Below are positions 22,643 through 33,539 of a stretch of DNA of 64,000 nt, one piece after another. Within the stretch, counting starts at the first letter, position 1. Each line of letters starts with the position of its first letter. The notes under the pieces are model-generated. The model made no database searches and was not told the DNA's origin. It saw nothing but the letters and a program-made list of their open reading frames with translations. The translations under genes were made by a program, and so were the position numbers. Source of the DNA: Hemerocallis citrina (Eukaryota; Streptophyta; Magnoliopsida; Asparagales; Asphodelaceae). The stretch lies in assembly GCA_017893485.1 (NCBI GenBank), contig CM030358.1, positions 254,055,228 to 254,119,227 on the forward strand. The letters are read 5' to 3'.

Positions 22643-25600
22643 ATGCCTCCCAGGAAGGTCAGATCTAGGGGGTCCAACCGTGGGCCCAACCCCGCCGACC
22701 AGCAAGAGGAAGTCCCTGTGCATCCTCCTCCACAGCCCAAGCAACTTCCTCCCCCAGTCCAAGATCCTCTCCTGAATCAACAACCCCCTAATGGCCCTGC
22801 TGGCCAGAACGGGCGGAGGCAGAAGCAACCTCTCCACCCAGACCATGTCTCGGTCCACAATGCCTCCTCGGATTCAATGGCTTCCCATCACCCCGACCTC
22901 CGCAACACCGTTCTGAACTGCCAAAAGGATGAGGACCTTCGCAACCGCCTAGATGAGAAGCGGGCCCGAGAGGGAGCCTCCCGCCAACATCAAGGCGAGC
23001 GATCTCCTCATCGATGAGATGGCAGGAGGTCTCCTGACCGAAGAGGACGGGGCGTATCTCCCGAGCATCACAGGAGGAGGCCATGTTCCCCTGCTGATCG
23101 ACATCATCCGAGGAACGATGAGGCACCTATCACTCGTGCCGAGTTCCTACAATTCCAGGAGACTGTGTTGCAGGCCCTCAACCTTCGCCCCAACAACCAT
23201 AATGCCCAGACGGTTCCAACACCCCTACGGGTTCCAAGTCCTCGCCACCGATCCAGAAGTCCTCTCCCGGCTCCCAGTCGCCAGCAACACCATCATAGTC
23301 CTCGCCGCTCCCAGGACTATCGACGCCGCAGTCTCCGCTCCCCTTCCTATGAAGAAGAGTCCAGGGGATCGTTTGATTACCAACGGAGGGACGATGCCCT
23401 CTACCGTCGTCTCCACGAGATGGAAAGACGCATCGGTCGCATGGACAAAGAAGAGGAGTCGAGAGCAGGGACCGTCCGCCCCAGCAGACCCCCCTTCTCT
23501 CGGACAATCATGGAGGCTCCCATTCTGAAGGGTTTCAAACCTCCGCAGTTTGAAACGTACTCAGGGGAGTCAGACCCCGTTGATCATGTCGAAAGCTTCA
23601 AGACCTTAATGCTGATCCATCAAGCTTCCGACTCCATGCTCTGCAATACCTTCCCTGCCACTCTCAAGGGGTCGGCACGGGAATGGTACTCCCGGCTCGC
23701 TCCCTCTTCCATCTTCTCGTTCGAGCAGTTCGAAACGCTCTTCATAACTCATTTTGTGAGTAGCAGGCGAACGGAGAAGACTAGCTTCTCCCTACTCCAC
23801 CTCCGACAGGAGAGGGGAGAAAAGTTGAGGGACTATGTAAGGAGATTTACCGCGGAGGTCAGGTCGATTGCCTCCCTCGACCAGTCAGTGGCGACCGTCG
23901 CGTTCCAGTCGAACGTCCTCAACTCCAACCTCCGGTCGTCCCTCGCCAAGAAGCCCCCGCACAACTTCGCTGATCTTCTCCTAAGATGCGAGAAGTACAT
24001 TCGGGCAGAGAAGGCTGAGTGCCTCCCGAATTTCGGAGGATCCGCCTCCGGATCGAAGAGGAAGACGACAGAGGAGGAGGGGTCCAAAAAGCTACAGAAG
24101 GACAACAGCGGTCAGCGCCGTCCTCCCCCCAGATTCGAGAAGTTCACTCCTCTCACCACCAATGTCTCCACCATCCTGATGGAAGTGGAGAAGGAAGGGG
24201 TGATACCACCCGCTCCGAGGATGAACACCCCGGCCAAGAGGAGGAACAAAGAGAAATGGTGTCGTTACCACCGGGACCACGGCCACGACACCAACGACTG
24301 CCGGGCATTGAAAAATGAGATAGAGGCCCTCACCCAGAGGGGGCAGTTGGCCAAATTTGTGAAGGCGAACAATCAGGGGGAACGCGCCACTCCTCCGCCT
24401 CGAGGGGCTAACAAGCGCTCCGAGCGGCGCGATGAGACCCCCGAGTTCGAGGAAGAACGAGTTCTGCACCTCATCCACGGAGGCCCCATGGGGGGCTCCT
24501 CCAACTCCTCTCGGAAGGCCTTCGTCCGAGAGGTCAACTCAGTTCATAGCGCCCCTCCCCCCAAAGGCCTTGGCGTCCCAGTGACTTTCTCTGATGAAGA
24601 CCTCGAGGGAGTCCGAACTCCCCACTATGACGCACTTGTCATCGACCTTCGCATGGCGAACTTCAAAGTGCAGAGGGTCCTGGTGGACAACGGGAGCTCG
24701 GTGAACATCCTCTTCCTCTCGGCCTTCCGAGGGCTGCAGCTGTCCCGGGATCGCCTCAAACCGGCCGGCTACACGCTCTACGGGTTCACGGGGGTACCAG
24801 TAACTGTCGAAGGGGTTATTACCCTGGACGTAACTGCTGGGAAGACCCCTACCACCCGGACCGAGCCGATGGACTTTATGGTCGTCGACGTCCCGGCTGC
24901 ATATAATGTCATCTTAGGCCGACCCGGCCTAGCTGCCCTAGAAGCTGTTCCTTCAGCGTACCACCTTAAAATGAAGTTCCCCACCCAGTCGGGAGTGGGA
25001 GAAGTCAGGGGCAGCCAAGAGACAGCTCGGAAGTGCTATATGACCTCCACTGGGGGACCGGTGCTCTCCCTCGAGACTCTAGAAATCCCCGAGCCGAATG
25101 TCCGACCCACGTCCGAGCTGGCGGACGAATTGGAAGAAGTACTCTTCTCGAACGAGGACCCGAGTCGGAAGTTCCTCATCAGCAAGTCCTTGCCGACTGC
25201 CCTATGCTCCGACTTGGTGCAGTGCATCCGGGAGAACCGCGACCTATTTGCTTGGTCCGCCGCGGATATGCCCGGGATTTCCGAGGACCTTCTAGTGCAC
25301 TGCCTCAGCGTCAAACCGGGGTGCAGACCGGTTCAGCAGAAGAGGCGTAAGTTCGCCCCTGAGCTACAACAAGCCATCAAGGAGGAGGCGGACAAGCTCT
25401 TAAGAGATCGGTTCATACAGGAGGTGAACTATCCCGAGTGGCTCTCCAATGTGGTCATGGTTAAGAAGTCCAATGGTTCTTGGAGGATATGCATCGACTT
25501 CACCGACCTGAATAAGGCGTGTCCGAAGGATCCATTCCCTCTCCTAAATATCGACACCCTCATCGATGCCACCTCGGGCCATGAGCTCCTCAGCTTCATG

Positions 25601-26164
25601 GATGCCTTCTCCAGCTATAATCAGATCCGAATGTTCCCCCCGGACATTCCGAAGACTTCCTTCATTACCGACCAGGGCCTCTACTGCTATAGAGTCATGC
25701 CGTTCGGTTTAAAGAACGCTGGAGCCACCTACCAGTGCCTTGTCAACAAGGTCTTCCAAAGCCAAATAGGCCACAATATGGAAGTATACGTCGACGACAT
25801 GCTCGTCAAGAGCATCCGAGGTACCGACCACGTGGCCGACCTCCAGGAGGCATTCGGCGTATTGAGAAGGTACAACATGAGGCTTAATCCGAACAAGTGT
25901 GCGTTTGGGGTCTCATCGGGAAAGTTCCTCGGCTTCATGGTGAGCCAGCGAAGGATCGAAGCAAATCCCGAGAAAATCAAAGCCATACTGGACATGGCCC
26001 CGCCCCGGAACGTCAAGGAAGTGCAGAAGCTTACGGGTCGCCTCGCCGCTATTGGCCGGTTCCTTTCGAAGTCTGGGAAAAGTGCCTCCCCTTCTTTAAG
26101 GCTCTCAGGGGGGCTAAGGGTTTCGAATGGGGCCAACCACAACAGGAGTCGTTCGACCAACTGA
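22643..26164 (+). pseudogene. G1 gag, protease and reverse transcriptase
   Basis: The ATG at 22643 opens a proline/arginine-rich gag N-terminus. A TGA at 23015-23017 interrupts it, after which the same frame is open to 26161. Retrotransposon gag homology (ETYSGESDPVDHVESFKTLM, EWYSRL) lies at about 23555-23700. A Cys/His segment, WCRYHRDHGHDTNDC, is at about 24258-24302. The protease motif VLVDNGSSVNILF is at about 24677-24715, with DNG in place of the usual DTG, as is common in Tat elements. In RT, RICIDFTDLNKACPKDPFPL, MPFGLKNAGATYQ and the active site YVDDM (25787-25801) are intact. A one-base deletion near 26070-26080 ends this frame. The internal TGA looks like a CGA change. Confidence 0.9.
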
Positions 26165-28369
26165 AGGCCTACTTGGTGAACCCTCCTCTGCTCAGCAAAC
26201 CCGTTCCGGGGGAAGCCCTCTTCATCTACTTTGCTGCTTCCGAGCAGACCTTAAGTGCGGTTCTGGTGAGGGAAGAAGATCGGGCTCAGAGGCCCATTTA
26301 CTATGTGAGCAAGGTGCTTCGGGATGCCGAGCTCCGCTATCCGAAGATAGAAAAGATGGCCTACGCCCTGATCATGGCGGCAAGGAAGCTCCGGCAATAC
26401 TTTCAGTCCCACTCGGTTGTGGTCCTCACCGACCAACCGCTGAAGTAGATCCTCCACAAGCCCGAAACCTCGGGACGGCTTATGAAGTGGTCCATAGAGC
26501 TGATCCAACACGACATCTCCTACCAGCCTCGGACTGCTATCAAAGCTCAGGCCCTCGCTGACTTCATCGTCGAGTCCACCATTTCCGAGGTCAGCCATGT
26601 CCCGAACGGACCCCCCATTTGGACGGTTTACGTGGACGGATCCTCCTGCAACAAGGGTAGCGGCACCGGTATCATCCTGAATGGCCCTGATAACTTCGTC
26701 CTCCAGTATGCCCTCCGCATGAATTTCAAGGCCTCAAACAACGAGGCAGAGTATGAGGCACTAATCGCGGGCCTCGGACTGGCCCGAAGTGCCGGGGCAC
26801 AGCGCCTTCGAATCCATAGTGACTCTCAGCTGGTTGTGAACCAAGTCTTGGGCGAGTACGAGGCGCGAGACGAACGAATGGCGAAGTACCTCGCCAAGGT
26901 CCGAACCCTCATGAGCCGGTTTGAAGAGGCACTCATCCAACGAGTCCCTCGAGAGGAGAATTCACAGGCCGACGCCCTCTCCAAGTTGGCCTCATCCTCC
27001 CTCCAAGGTCTCGAGCAGACCATTTTGATCGAGGTCCTCTCAAGGCCGAGCATAGAAGACGAGACCCCCGGCTCAGTGGAGTCATTGCCGGTCCTACTGC
27101 AAGATAATTGGATGAAGCCGTTAGTGGAGTTCTTAAGAGACGGACTCCTCCTCGAGGACCCCAAGGAAGCGCGCCGAGTAAGAACCAGAGCCGAGCGGTA
27201 CATCCTGATCGACGGAATCTTGTACAAGCGCTCCTTCTCGCAGATTGACGGCCGACCGTATCTGAGGTGCCTTTCCCCGGAACAGGCCAACTATGCCTTA
27301 CAGGAGCTCCATGAAGGCATCGGCGGGGCTCATTCAGGGTCTAGGTCTTTGGCTCGGAAAGTCCTGAATTACGGATACTTCTGGCCGACTCTCCTCCAAG
27401 ACGCTGAGCGACACGTTCGGCAATGTGCCTCTTGTCGGAGACATTCTAACATTCGTCGCCTCCCCCAAGCCAACCTCGCCTCCCTATCAAGTCCTATCCC
27501 CTTCGCAATGTGGGGGATGGATTTACTAGGGCCTTTCCTTCCAGCTCCGGGCCAGTTCAAGTTCTTGGTCGTAGCCATCGACTACTTCTCGAAGTGGATT
27601 GAGGCCGAGCCCCTCGCCACTATAACCGAGAACAAGGTGCTTCAATTCTTCTGGAAGAACATCATCTGCAGATTCGGCGTCCCCCGTGTCCTCGTAACAG
27701 ACAACGGGACTCAGTTCACTGGTGCCGCATTCCGAGCTCTGTGTGAAGACCTTGCCATCCAACAGTGCTTCTCTTCCGTCTCCCACCCTCAGTCGAACGG
27801 ACAGGCAGAGAACGCTAATCGGCAAATCCTATCCGGTATCAAGAAGAGATTGGACAAATGTTCCAAAGGCCTATGGGTCGACCAACTCCCTTGCTGTGGA
27901 ACTATCGCACCAACAAACGGACCCCCACAGGAGAGTTCCCGTTCAACCTCACCTGTGGGTCCGAGGCAGTGATACCTCTCGAAGTCGGTATTCCTTCTCC
28001 TCGCCTTGCAGCCTACAACGAGGAACAGAACGCCAGAGACCTCCGGGCGAACTTAGACCTGGTGGACGAACTGAGGGAAAGAGCATCAATATGCCAGCAG
28101 AATTACCGGAGGAGGGTCGAACTGGCATACAACAAGAAAGTCCGACCCACCGATCTCAAGGAGGGGGACTTAGTCCTCAGAAAGCTAGCCATCTCCTTCC
28201 CCAATAGAGGAGCAAACTGGCCCTGAACTTGGAAGGACCCTACAAGATCACAAAGGTAGTTCGGCCCGGAGCTTATCGTCTGGAAGATTTAGAGGGCAGA
28301 GAGATTCCGAGGACCTGGAATGCCGACCACCTCCTAAAATACCAAGAAAGTGCCCCGACGCCTCTCTGA
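26075..28369 (+). pseudogene. G1 RNase H, second (archaeal-type) RNase H and integrase
   Basis: After the frameshift near 26075 the RT-linked RNase H continues (RPIYYVSKVLRDAELRYPKI, then VVVLTDQPLK) to a TAG at 26446-26448. The same frame then carries a second RNase H: VYVDGSSCNKGSGTGI (about 26630), NNEAEYEALIAG, and RIHSDSQLVVNQV. Duplicated RNase H of this kind is diagnostic of Tat elements. Integrase follows: zinc-binding H..H at HEGIGGAH and CASCRR (about 27310-27440), then core acidic residues in MDLLGPF, VTDNGTQFTG and SNGQAENANR. Frameshifts near 27885 and 28205 break the C-terminus. The tail NADHLLKY is readable to TGA 28367-28369. Confidence 0.9.
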
Positions 28370-28538
28370 GTATCACGAGGTGTCGAACCATTCCTCTCCT
28401 CTAACTTGTAATTCATTTCTTAAGTTGTTATATGTAAAAACGGCTCGCCGTCAATTATCAATGAAGAATGCTCTTTCATACTTATAAATTTGCTTGCATC
28501 TCTCCACCTTTATCCTTAGTTTTTTTTAATTTCAACCA

Positions 28539-29410
28539 ATGGTTCAGAGTCCAATGTCCGGCTCGACTTTACTTTCCCGGCTCGCCCTTAGGCGAGCCAG
28601 AAGTAGATCGCCGTCCGGAACTGCTCCCACAACCGTTGAACAAATCTACCGATGGTTCGGAGTCCAACACTCGGTTCGACTTTACTTTCCCGGCTCGCCC
28701 TTAGGCGAGCCAGAAGTAGATCGCCGTTCGGAACTGCTTCCACAACCGTTGAACTACACCGATGGTTCGGAGTCCAACACTCGGTACGACTTTACTTCCC
28801 TGGCTCGCCCTTAGGCGAGCCAGAAGTAGATCGTCGTTCGAAACTGCTCCCACAACCATTGAACTACACCGATGGTTCGGAGTCCAACACTCGGCTCGAC
28901 TTTACTTCCCCGGCTCGCCCTTAGGCGAGCCAGAAGTAGATCGCCGTTCGGAACTGCTCCCACAACCGTTGAACTACACCGATGGTTCGGAGTCCAACAC
29001 TCGGTTCGACTTTACTTCCCCGGCTCGCCCTTAGGCGAGCCAGAAATAGATCGCCATTCGGAACTGCTCCCACAACCGTTGAACTACACCGATGGTTCGG
29101 AGTCCAACACTCGGCTCGACTTTACTTCCCCGGCTCGCCCTTAGGCGAGCCAGAAGTAGATCGCCGTTCGGAACTGCTCCCACAACCGTTGAACTACACC
29201 GATGGTTCGGAGTCCAACACTCGGTTCGACTTTACTTCCCCGGCTCGCCCTTAGGAGAGCCAGAAGTAGATCGCCGTTCGGAACTGCTCCCACAACCGTT
29301 GAACTACACCGATGGTTTGGAGTCCAACACTCGGTTCGACTTTACTTCCCCGGCTCGCCCTTAGGCGAGCCAGAAGTAGATCGCCGTTCGGAACTGCTCC
29401 CACAACCGTC
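28539..29410. repeat. 110-bp tandem array, about 8 copies, each with a perfect hairpin
   Basis: Units start at about 28539, 28652, 28762, 28872, 28982, 29092, 29202 and 29312. The first is 113 bp, the next six 110 bp, the last about 98 bp. Every unit has the palindrome ggctcgcccttaggcgagcc (8-bp stem, ctta loop). One copy, at about 29262, has ggagagcc and so a broken stem. The unit length is not a multiple of three, so the string of overlapping about 90-residue ORFs is an artefact. It lies between pol and the antisense genes of G1. Confidence 0.93.
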
Positions 29411-29837
29411 GAGCAACGCTAACGCTGGTTCGGATTACATCGTTCGGATCGACTATGCCCACTCAAATCCTCGAGCCGAGCGGACGAGGGACCGACCCTC
29501 GTATATGGCGAAAAATCCTTCCGAGGCGAAGTCACCGTTAGATCATCTCAAAATGCGTGCTAGAGTGTGATGAACGGACCTGACCATGCCACGTGTCCAC
29601 AAAACGACAAGATAGTATTTTTTTGGAACTTGCGCCCCCTTCTCGTGATCCGCGCCCTGATCATGATCCACCGTCCAGATCAGGCCACGTGGCCCCAGCC
29701 TCGAAACAGTTACACCTCTGCCGAGGCACCGAGCCGCACCGGTATGTACCGAGCAAGAATCAGGACCACGGCTAAAGCATGAGTTTCATGGCCAAGGTGC
29801 TCGACGAAGCAAACACTCGCTTCTCGCGGTTCATTTC

Positions 29838-29925
29838 AAGCCAACTCTAGCTAAAGCAATTACAGCACAACAACAAGCAAGCCAACTCTAGCTAAAGCAA
29901 TTACAGCACTACAACAAGCAAGCCA
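29838..29925. repeat. Short tandem duplication of about 41 bp
   Basis: aagccaactctagctaaagc occurs at 29838 and again at 29879, followed each time by aattacagcac and acaacaagc, with a third partial start near 29921. It lies 3' of the second antisense reading frame, so it may fall in that transcript's 3' region. Confidence 0.85.
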
Positions 29926-30015
29926 ACTACAATTTCATTAATATAACTTGGATAAATTTACAAAAAGGTTACAATAAAAGACAGTTCGGAGACCCAAAAA
30001 CACAATACGATCCAT

Positions 30016-30732
30016 TTAGTGCCTCCGTGGAAGGTGGACGCTCGGGTTCAGGGATACCCGGGGTCGGCGCTTCTTGGCCTCCGAGCTCGTCTCTAAGCCA
30101 ACGAATCGAGACGCCCCCTCGCCGCTGACCCTGACAGTCGCTCCAACCGAAGCACCACTTGAAGATACCGCTACTCCACTTTGGGCGTCGGCTGCTGTCC
30201 GACCTATGATGGGGGTTCGGCTCGCGAGTTGATAGAACGTAATCCCTCGGTCAATCTCTTCACGAGTACACGAAGTACTCCGGACATTAGCCCTCACCGG
30301 CTGAGGTTTAAGCCGAGCAACCTCTTCCTCCAGTTCAACGATCCTGTCCTTCAGTGTGTCGTCCCTCACAATTACCTTGAACCGAGGAAGCTTCGCCGAA
30401 CCAGGATACTCGGTGCTATCAGATATGACACGGCGCAAATGGGTCACCTCGATACTCTTGTCGACCGTTACCCTTTGCAGCTGCTCTACCCTCCTTGCAA
30501 AATCATCTCGCTCGGCCAAAGCCCGGCCTAACTCTTCCTCCTTCGCAGAGAGTTCGGCCTCGACTATCCGCAGATGGTGCAATTCGGCCAACAACTCGCT
30601 GTTTCTCTACTCTACGTTATAGAGTATTCTCCTCGTCAGATGGACCTCGCCCTCGAGGCGATCCACCCGGGACTGCTGAAACAACTATGCACGGCGCCGT
30701 GCTGCCGCGGTGATACGAGGTTGCTCGGTGAT
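30016..30732 (-). pseudogene. Second antisense reading frame of G1: coiled-coil protein exon
   Basis: A minus-strand frame is open from 30594 to TAA 30018-30016 and encodes a heptad-rich N-terminal part (AELHHLRIVEAELSAKEEEL, then RIVELEEEVARLK) and a basic C-terminus (EAKKRRPR). The same frame extends upstream to a possible acceptor, tattttag at 30733-30740. It crosses two TAG codons there, at about 30683-30685 and 30617-30619. This looks like a last exon or a broken separate gene. No first exon is recognised. The 167-bp gap to the gene at 30900-33112 includes what looks like that gene's 3' flank. Function is unknown. Confidence 0.55.
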
Positions 30733-30899
30733 CTAAAATAAAAAAGGACAACATTGAAGAACTACATGACCGAACCAAACACTTAGACAAGTCCAAACAC
30801 CAAAACAATCTTTTTCATTCATCATCAAAGCGGTGGCCAGTCCGGAAAAGGCATTACACTATTTTTGAAAGAAAAAAAACTACAAAAATTACGAGGAGA

Positions 30900-33112
30900 T
30901 CAGGGGTCCACCTGCGTCGCCGCTTCGACCACAGGCGCGTCGCCAGATGGCCCCTCGTTTCTCCCCTCGACCTGGGGGTCTGCCACCGAAGGGTCGGCCT
31001 CCACCTCCTCGTCGTCGTCACCTTCCCCCTCATCACCTTCGCCTCCCTCCTCCTCGCCGCCTGAGGGTGACCCCGGCCACAGCCTGTAGCCGACCCGCTC
31101 GAAGCCGGGTACACGGTCCTGAACATGGTCGAGCGCCCTCTGATAGGACATCTCCATGTTCTTGGCCATGTGCTTCTTTGCCTCGGCCTCGGCCTCGACC
31201 TCGGCCCTAATCTGCGTGGCCAGGGCCTCTTTCTCCGCCTTCATATCGGCCAGAGACTTCGCCAATGCAACCAGCTCCTCGGCAACCTTCGCGGCTTTGG
31301 CAGACTCCGCATCAAGTCGCCCCTTGGCTCTTTCCAGTTCGGCCACAAGATCGGCAACCCGGACTTCCAAGGCCTCGACCCGCCTCTGCTCGGCCTCGAG
31401 TTGCCGAACCGCCTTGATCTTCTCTGCCCTGTCTTTGTCGCTGGTGGCCTTCAGCTCTTTCTCCTGCGCGGCGAACGTCTCAAGGAGATGGCCAAAGTGA
31501 CAGGTGGCCTGTGAAGACAATGATAAGCGCAAGATACAGACCGAGCAGTAGACTTGAAGAAATCCACAATGTAAAACTTACCGATACGAGCGACCGAGCC
31601 ACTTCGTAGGTATCGTCGCCGACCGTCCCCGCCTTCAGCGTGGCTCTATCCTTCGGGGTCGCCAGGTGCTTGACGACCTGCACAGACATCTGCGAGTTTC
31701 CGAGGAATCCATCGTGATTCTTCACTCGCCAGTTCAGCACGAACAGCTGCTTGTGGTGCTCGGTCAGGATCTCCTCGGCCGCATCTGTCAACGACGGAGC
31801 CTCGAGCGACAATGCCGCATTAACATCGAAGGCCCCACCAACCGGGGCAGATGCCACAGGCGCTGAGGGCTCCTCGGCAACAACCACCGCCGAAGGCGCC
31901 TCAGTGGTCGGAGGAGGCGGAGTGGTAGTCGAAGCGACCTTGGGCTGCGGAGCTGACGAGGCAGCCACGGTCGGCCTCTTCCTCTTCCTGCTGCCGGCCA
32001 CTTTGGACCTATCGGCCATCATGGCGTTGAAATCAATCTTCATCGCTTCTGCATCAAACGAAACACAAACTGAGTCAGTAAGATGTGCTAAAGACTTGAA
32101 AGAAAAACAAAAATAAACGAGATGTCAGGAGCATACTCGGGTCGATGGGGCTAAGGCCAAACCCGAACAGCATCTCCTCCGTCAACTCCCTCCAAATCAA
32201 CATGGGGAGGGCCATGATCTTCCTCGCCACCTCCTCCTCGGCCTCAATCAGCACGGGGTCGACTCTCGCAAACTTGGGCACCTCAGGCTTCCACCGGCTC
32301 GGAATTTGCAGCATTGGTTCCCCCCTTAATATGAAGAACTTTTCTTTCCAGCCTTTAATTGAGTCCGGGTTTTCTATGATCCTAACACCCTTCCTCGGCC
32401 CCAAGTAGTACCGATGCTCAGTCTTGTGCATCCGGTTTATTCGATACAGGTCTCAGAAAACCGTCAAGTCCGGCTCGACTTTAGCGTTGCGGCACTGGAG
32501 CAGGAAGGCGTTCACATGACGCCATGTGTCTGGCATAAATTGGGTCGGCGCGAGGCAGAACCATCCGAGGACTTGGAGAACGAACAGATGCAGCGGGAAA
32601 CGCAGTCCGACGTTCAGGGAGTCGAAGTCGAACATGCACATATCCGATGACGATAGTTTGGAATTCGCCCGCATCCCAGCGCCGGGGACAATTAACTTGT
32701 ATTCTGGAGGGATGGCGAACCCCTTTCTGATCCGAAGGAGATCCCTCTTGGATAGCACCGACCCGATCTCGTCTGCCTCGGTGGGAAGTGCCGGATTGGG
32801 TTCCTCGTAAACTTCCGACTGGCCAAAGATCGCCTTCTTCAAAAGATCGCCCTCATACTGCCTAACCCCCGAATGCCCGGACAGTACAGAAGGGTATCGT
32901 CCCATCTCGGGGGCCTGCTTCGGGTTCTCCACGATCACCTCGACCATGGGAGATTGGGTGACCACCCTCCTCTTCTTCTTCTCCTTCCTCGCCTCGGCCG
33001 CAGCCGGCTCGGCGACCTGTTTCCCCTTCCTTCGGATCTCCACCTTCCTCCTCTCCTCGGCGCCATCATTGCCCGAGGACGAGGCCTCACTCCCCGAGTT
33101 CACTCTTGACAT
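30900..33112 (-). CDS. Antisense three-exon gene inside G1 (Tat-type antisense ORF; plant transposase-like/coiled-coil protein), one internal TGA
   Basis: Exon 1 runs 33112-32137, exon 2 32048-31582, exon 3 31508-30900. The introns (32136-32049, 88 bp; 31581-31509, 73 bp) have GT-AG ends (gtatgc...gatgcag; gtaagt...tcacag). The exon lengths 976, 467 and 609 sum to 2052, exactly 684 codons with the stop. Exon 1 has a basic N-terminus (KKKRR) and the stretch GFAIPPEYKLIVPG, then LNVGLRFPLHLFVLQVLGWF. I associate that stretch with the 'putative gypsy-type transposase' domain found in antisense ORFs of Tat elements. Exon 2 is proline/alanine-rich with RKRKRP, a possible nuclear signal. Exon 3 is a long coiled coil with an acidic tail. 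A TGA at 32453-32451 interrupts exon 1, probably from CGA. The function of this family is unknown. Confidence 0.75.
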
Positions 33113-33312
33113 CTTTATAAAAAAGCTAAGGCTAGTAAACTGACCTTTGAAGTGACGTTCACGGTCGGAATGAGCTTGTCGGGAATCGCCTGGCCCACGC
33201 GACAGCTAGCGCAACCGCCTTGGAGCAAAGATCGCCACTAGCAGAGAGCAGAGAGTAAAAGTGAAATCTTTTGAGTAAAAGTGAGAAATGAGCTTGGGGG
33301 TGGGGGAGTGAA

Positions 33313-33320
33313 CTTATATA
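33313..33320 (-). promoter_or_regulatory. Candidate TATA box of the antisense gene
   Basis: The minus strand reads ggggttatataagttcac here. TATATAAG lies about 200 bp upstream of the ATG at 33112, which implies a start site near 33285 and a 5' UTR of about 170 bases. It is the best TATA match in this GC-rich region and lies on the right strand. Confidence 0.6.
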
Positions 33321-33539
33321 ACCCCAAAAGCGAGTTTGGGCCGCCTTGGGAATCTAAAAAGCCCATTAAAGAAGCCAAAACGCCAAAGCGGAGTGTCACG
33401 ACGTTTTAGTTTCAACAACAGAGAATCCCCAGGTCACCAAGTCCACGACTCGGCCACCGGTGTGCTTAACCGAGCTATCGAACAGCTTGACCGGGCAACC
33501 GAGCCACTGAGTCTCTTCAAACCAGCTAAAAGTTACTAA

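Noticed and set aside
28539..29410. CRISPR array
   Set aside because: The whole 110-bp unit repeats with no variable spacers, the context is a plant retrotransposon, and no cas genes are present.
28468..29570. Series of overlapping 90-residue frames of repeated sequence
   Set aside because: They are the 110-bp array read in successive frames; the repeat length is not divisible by three, so no protein is conserved.
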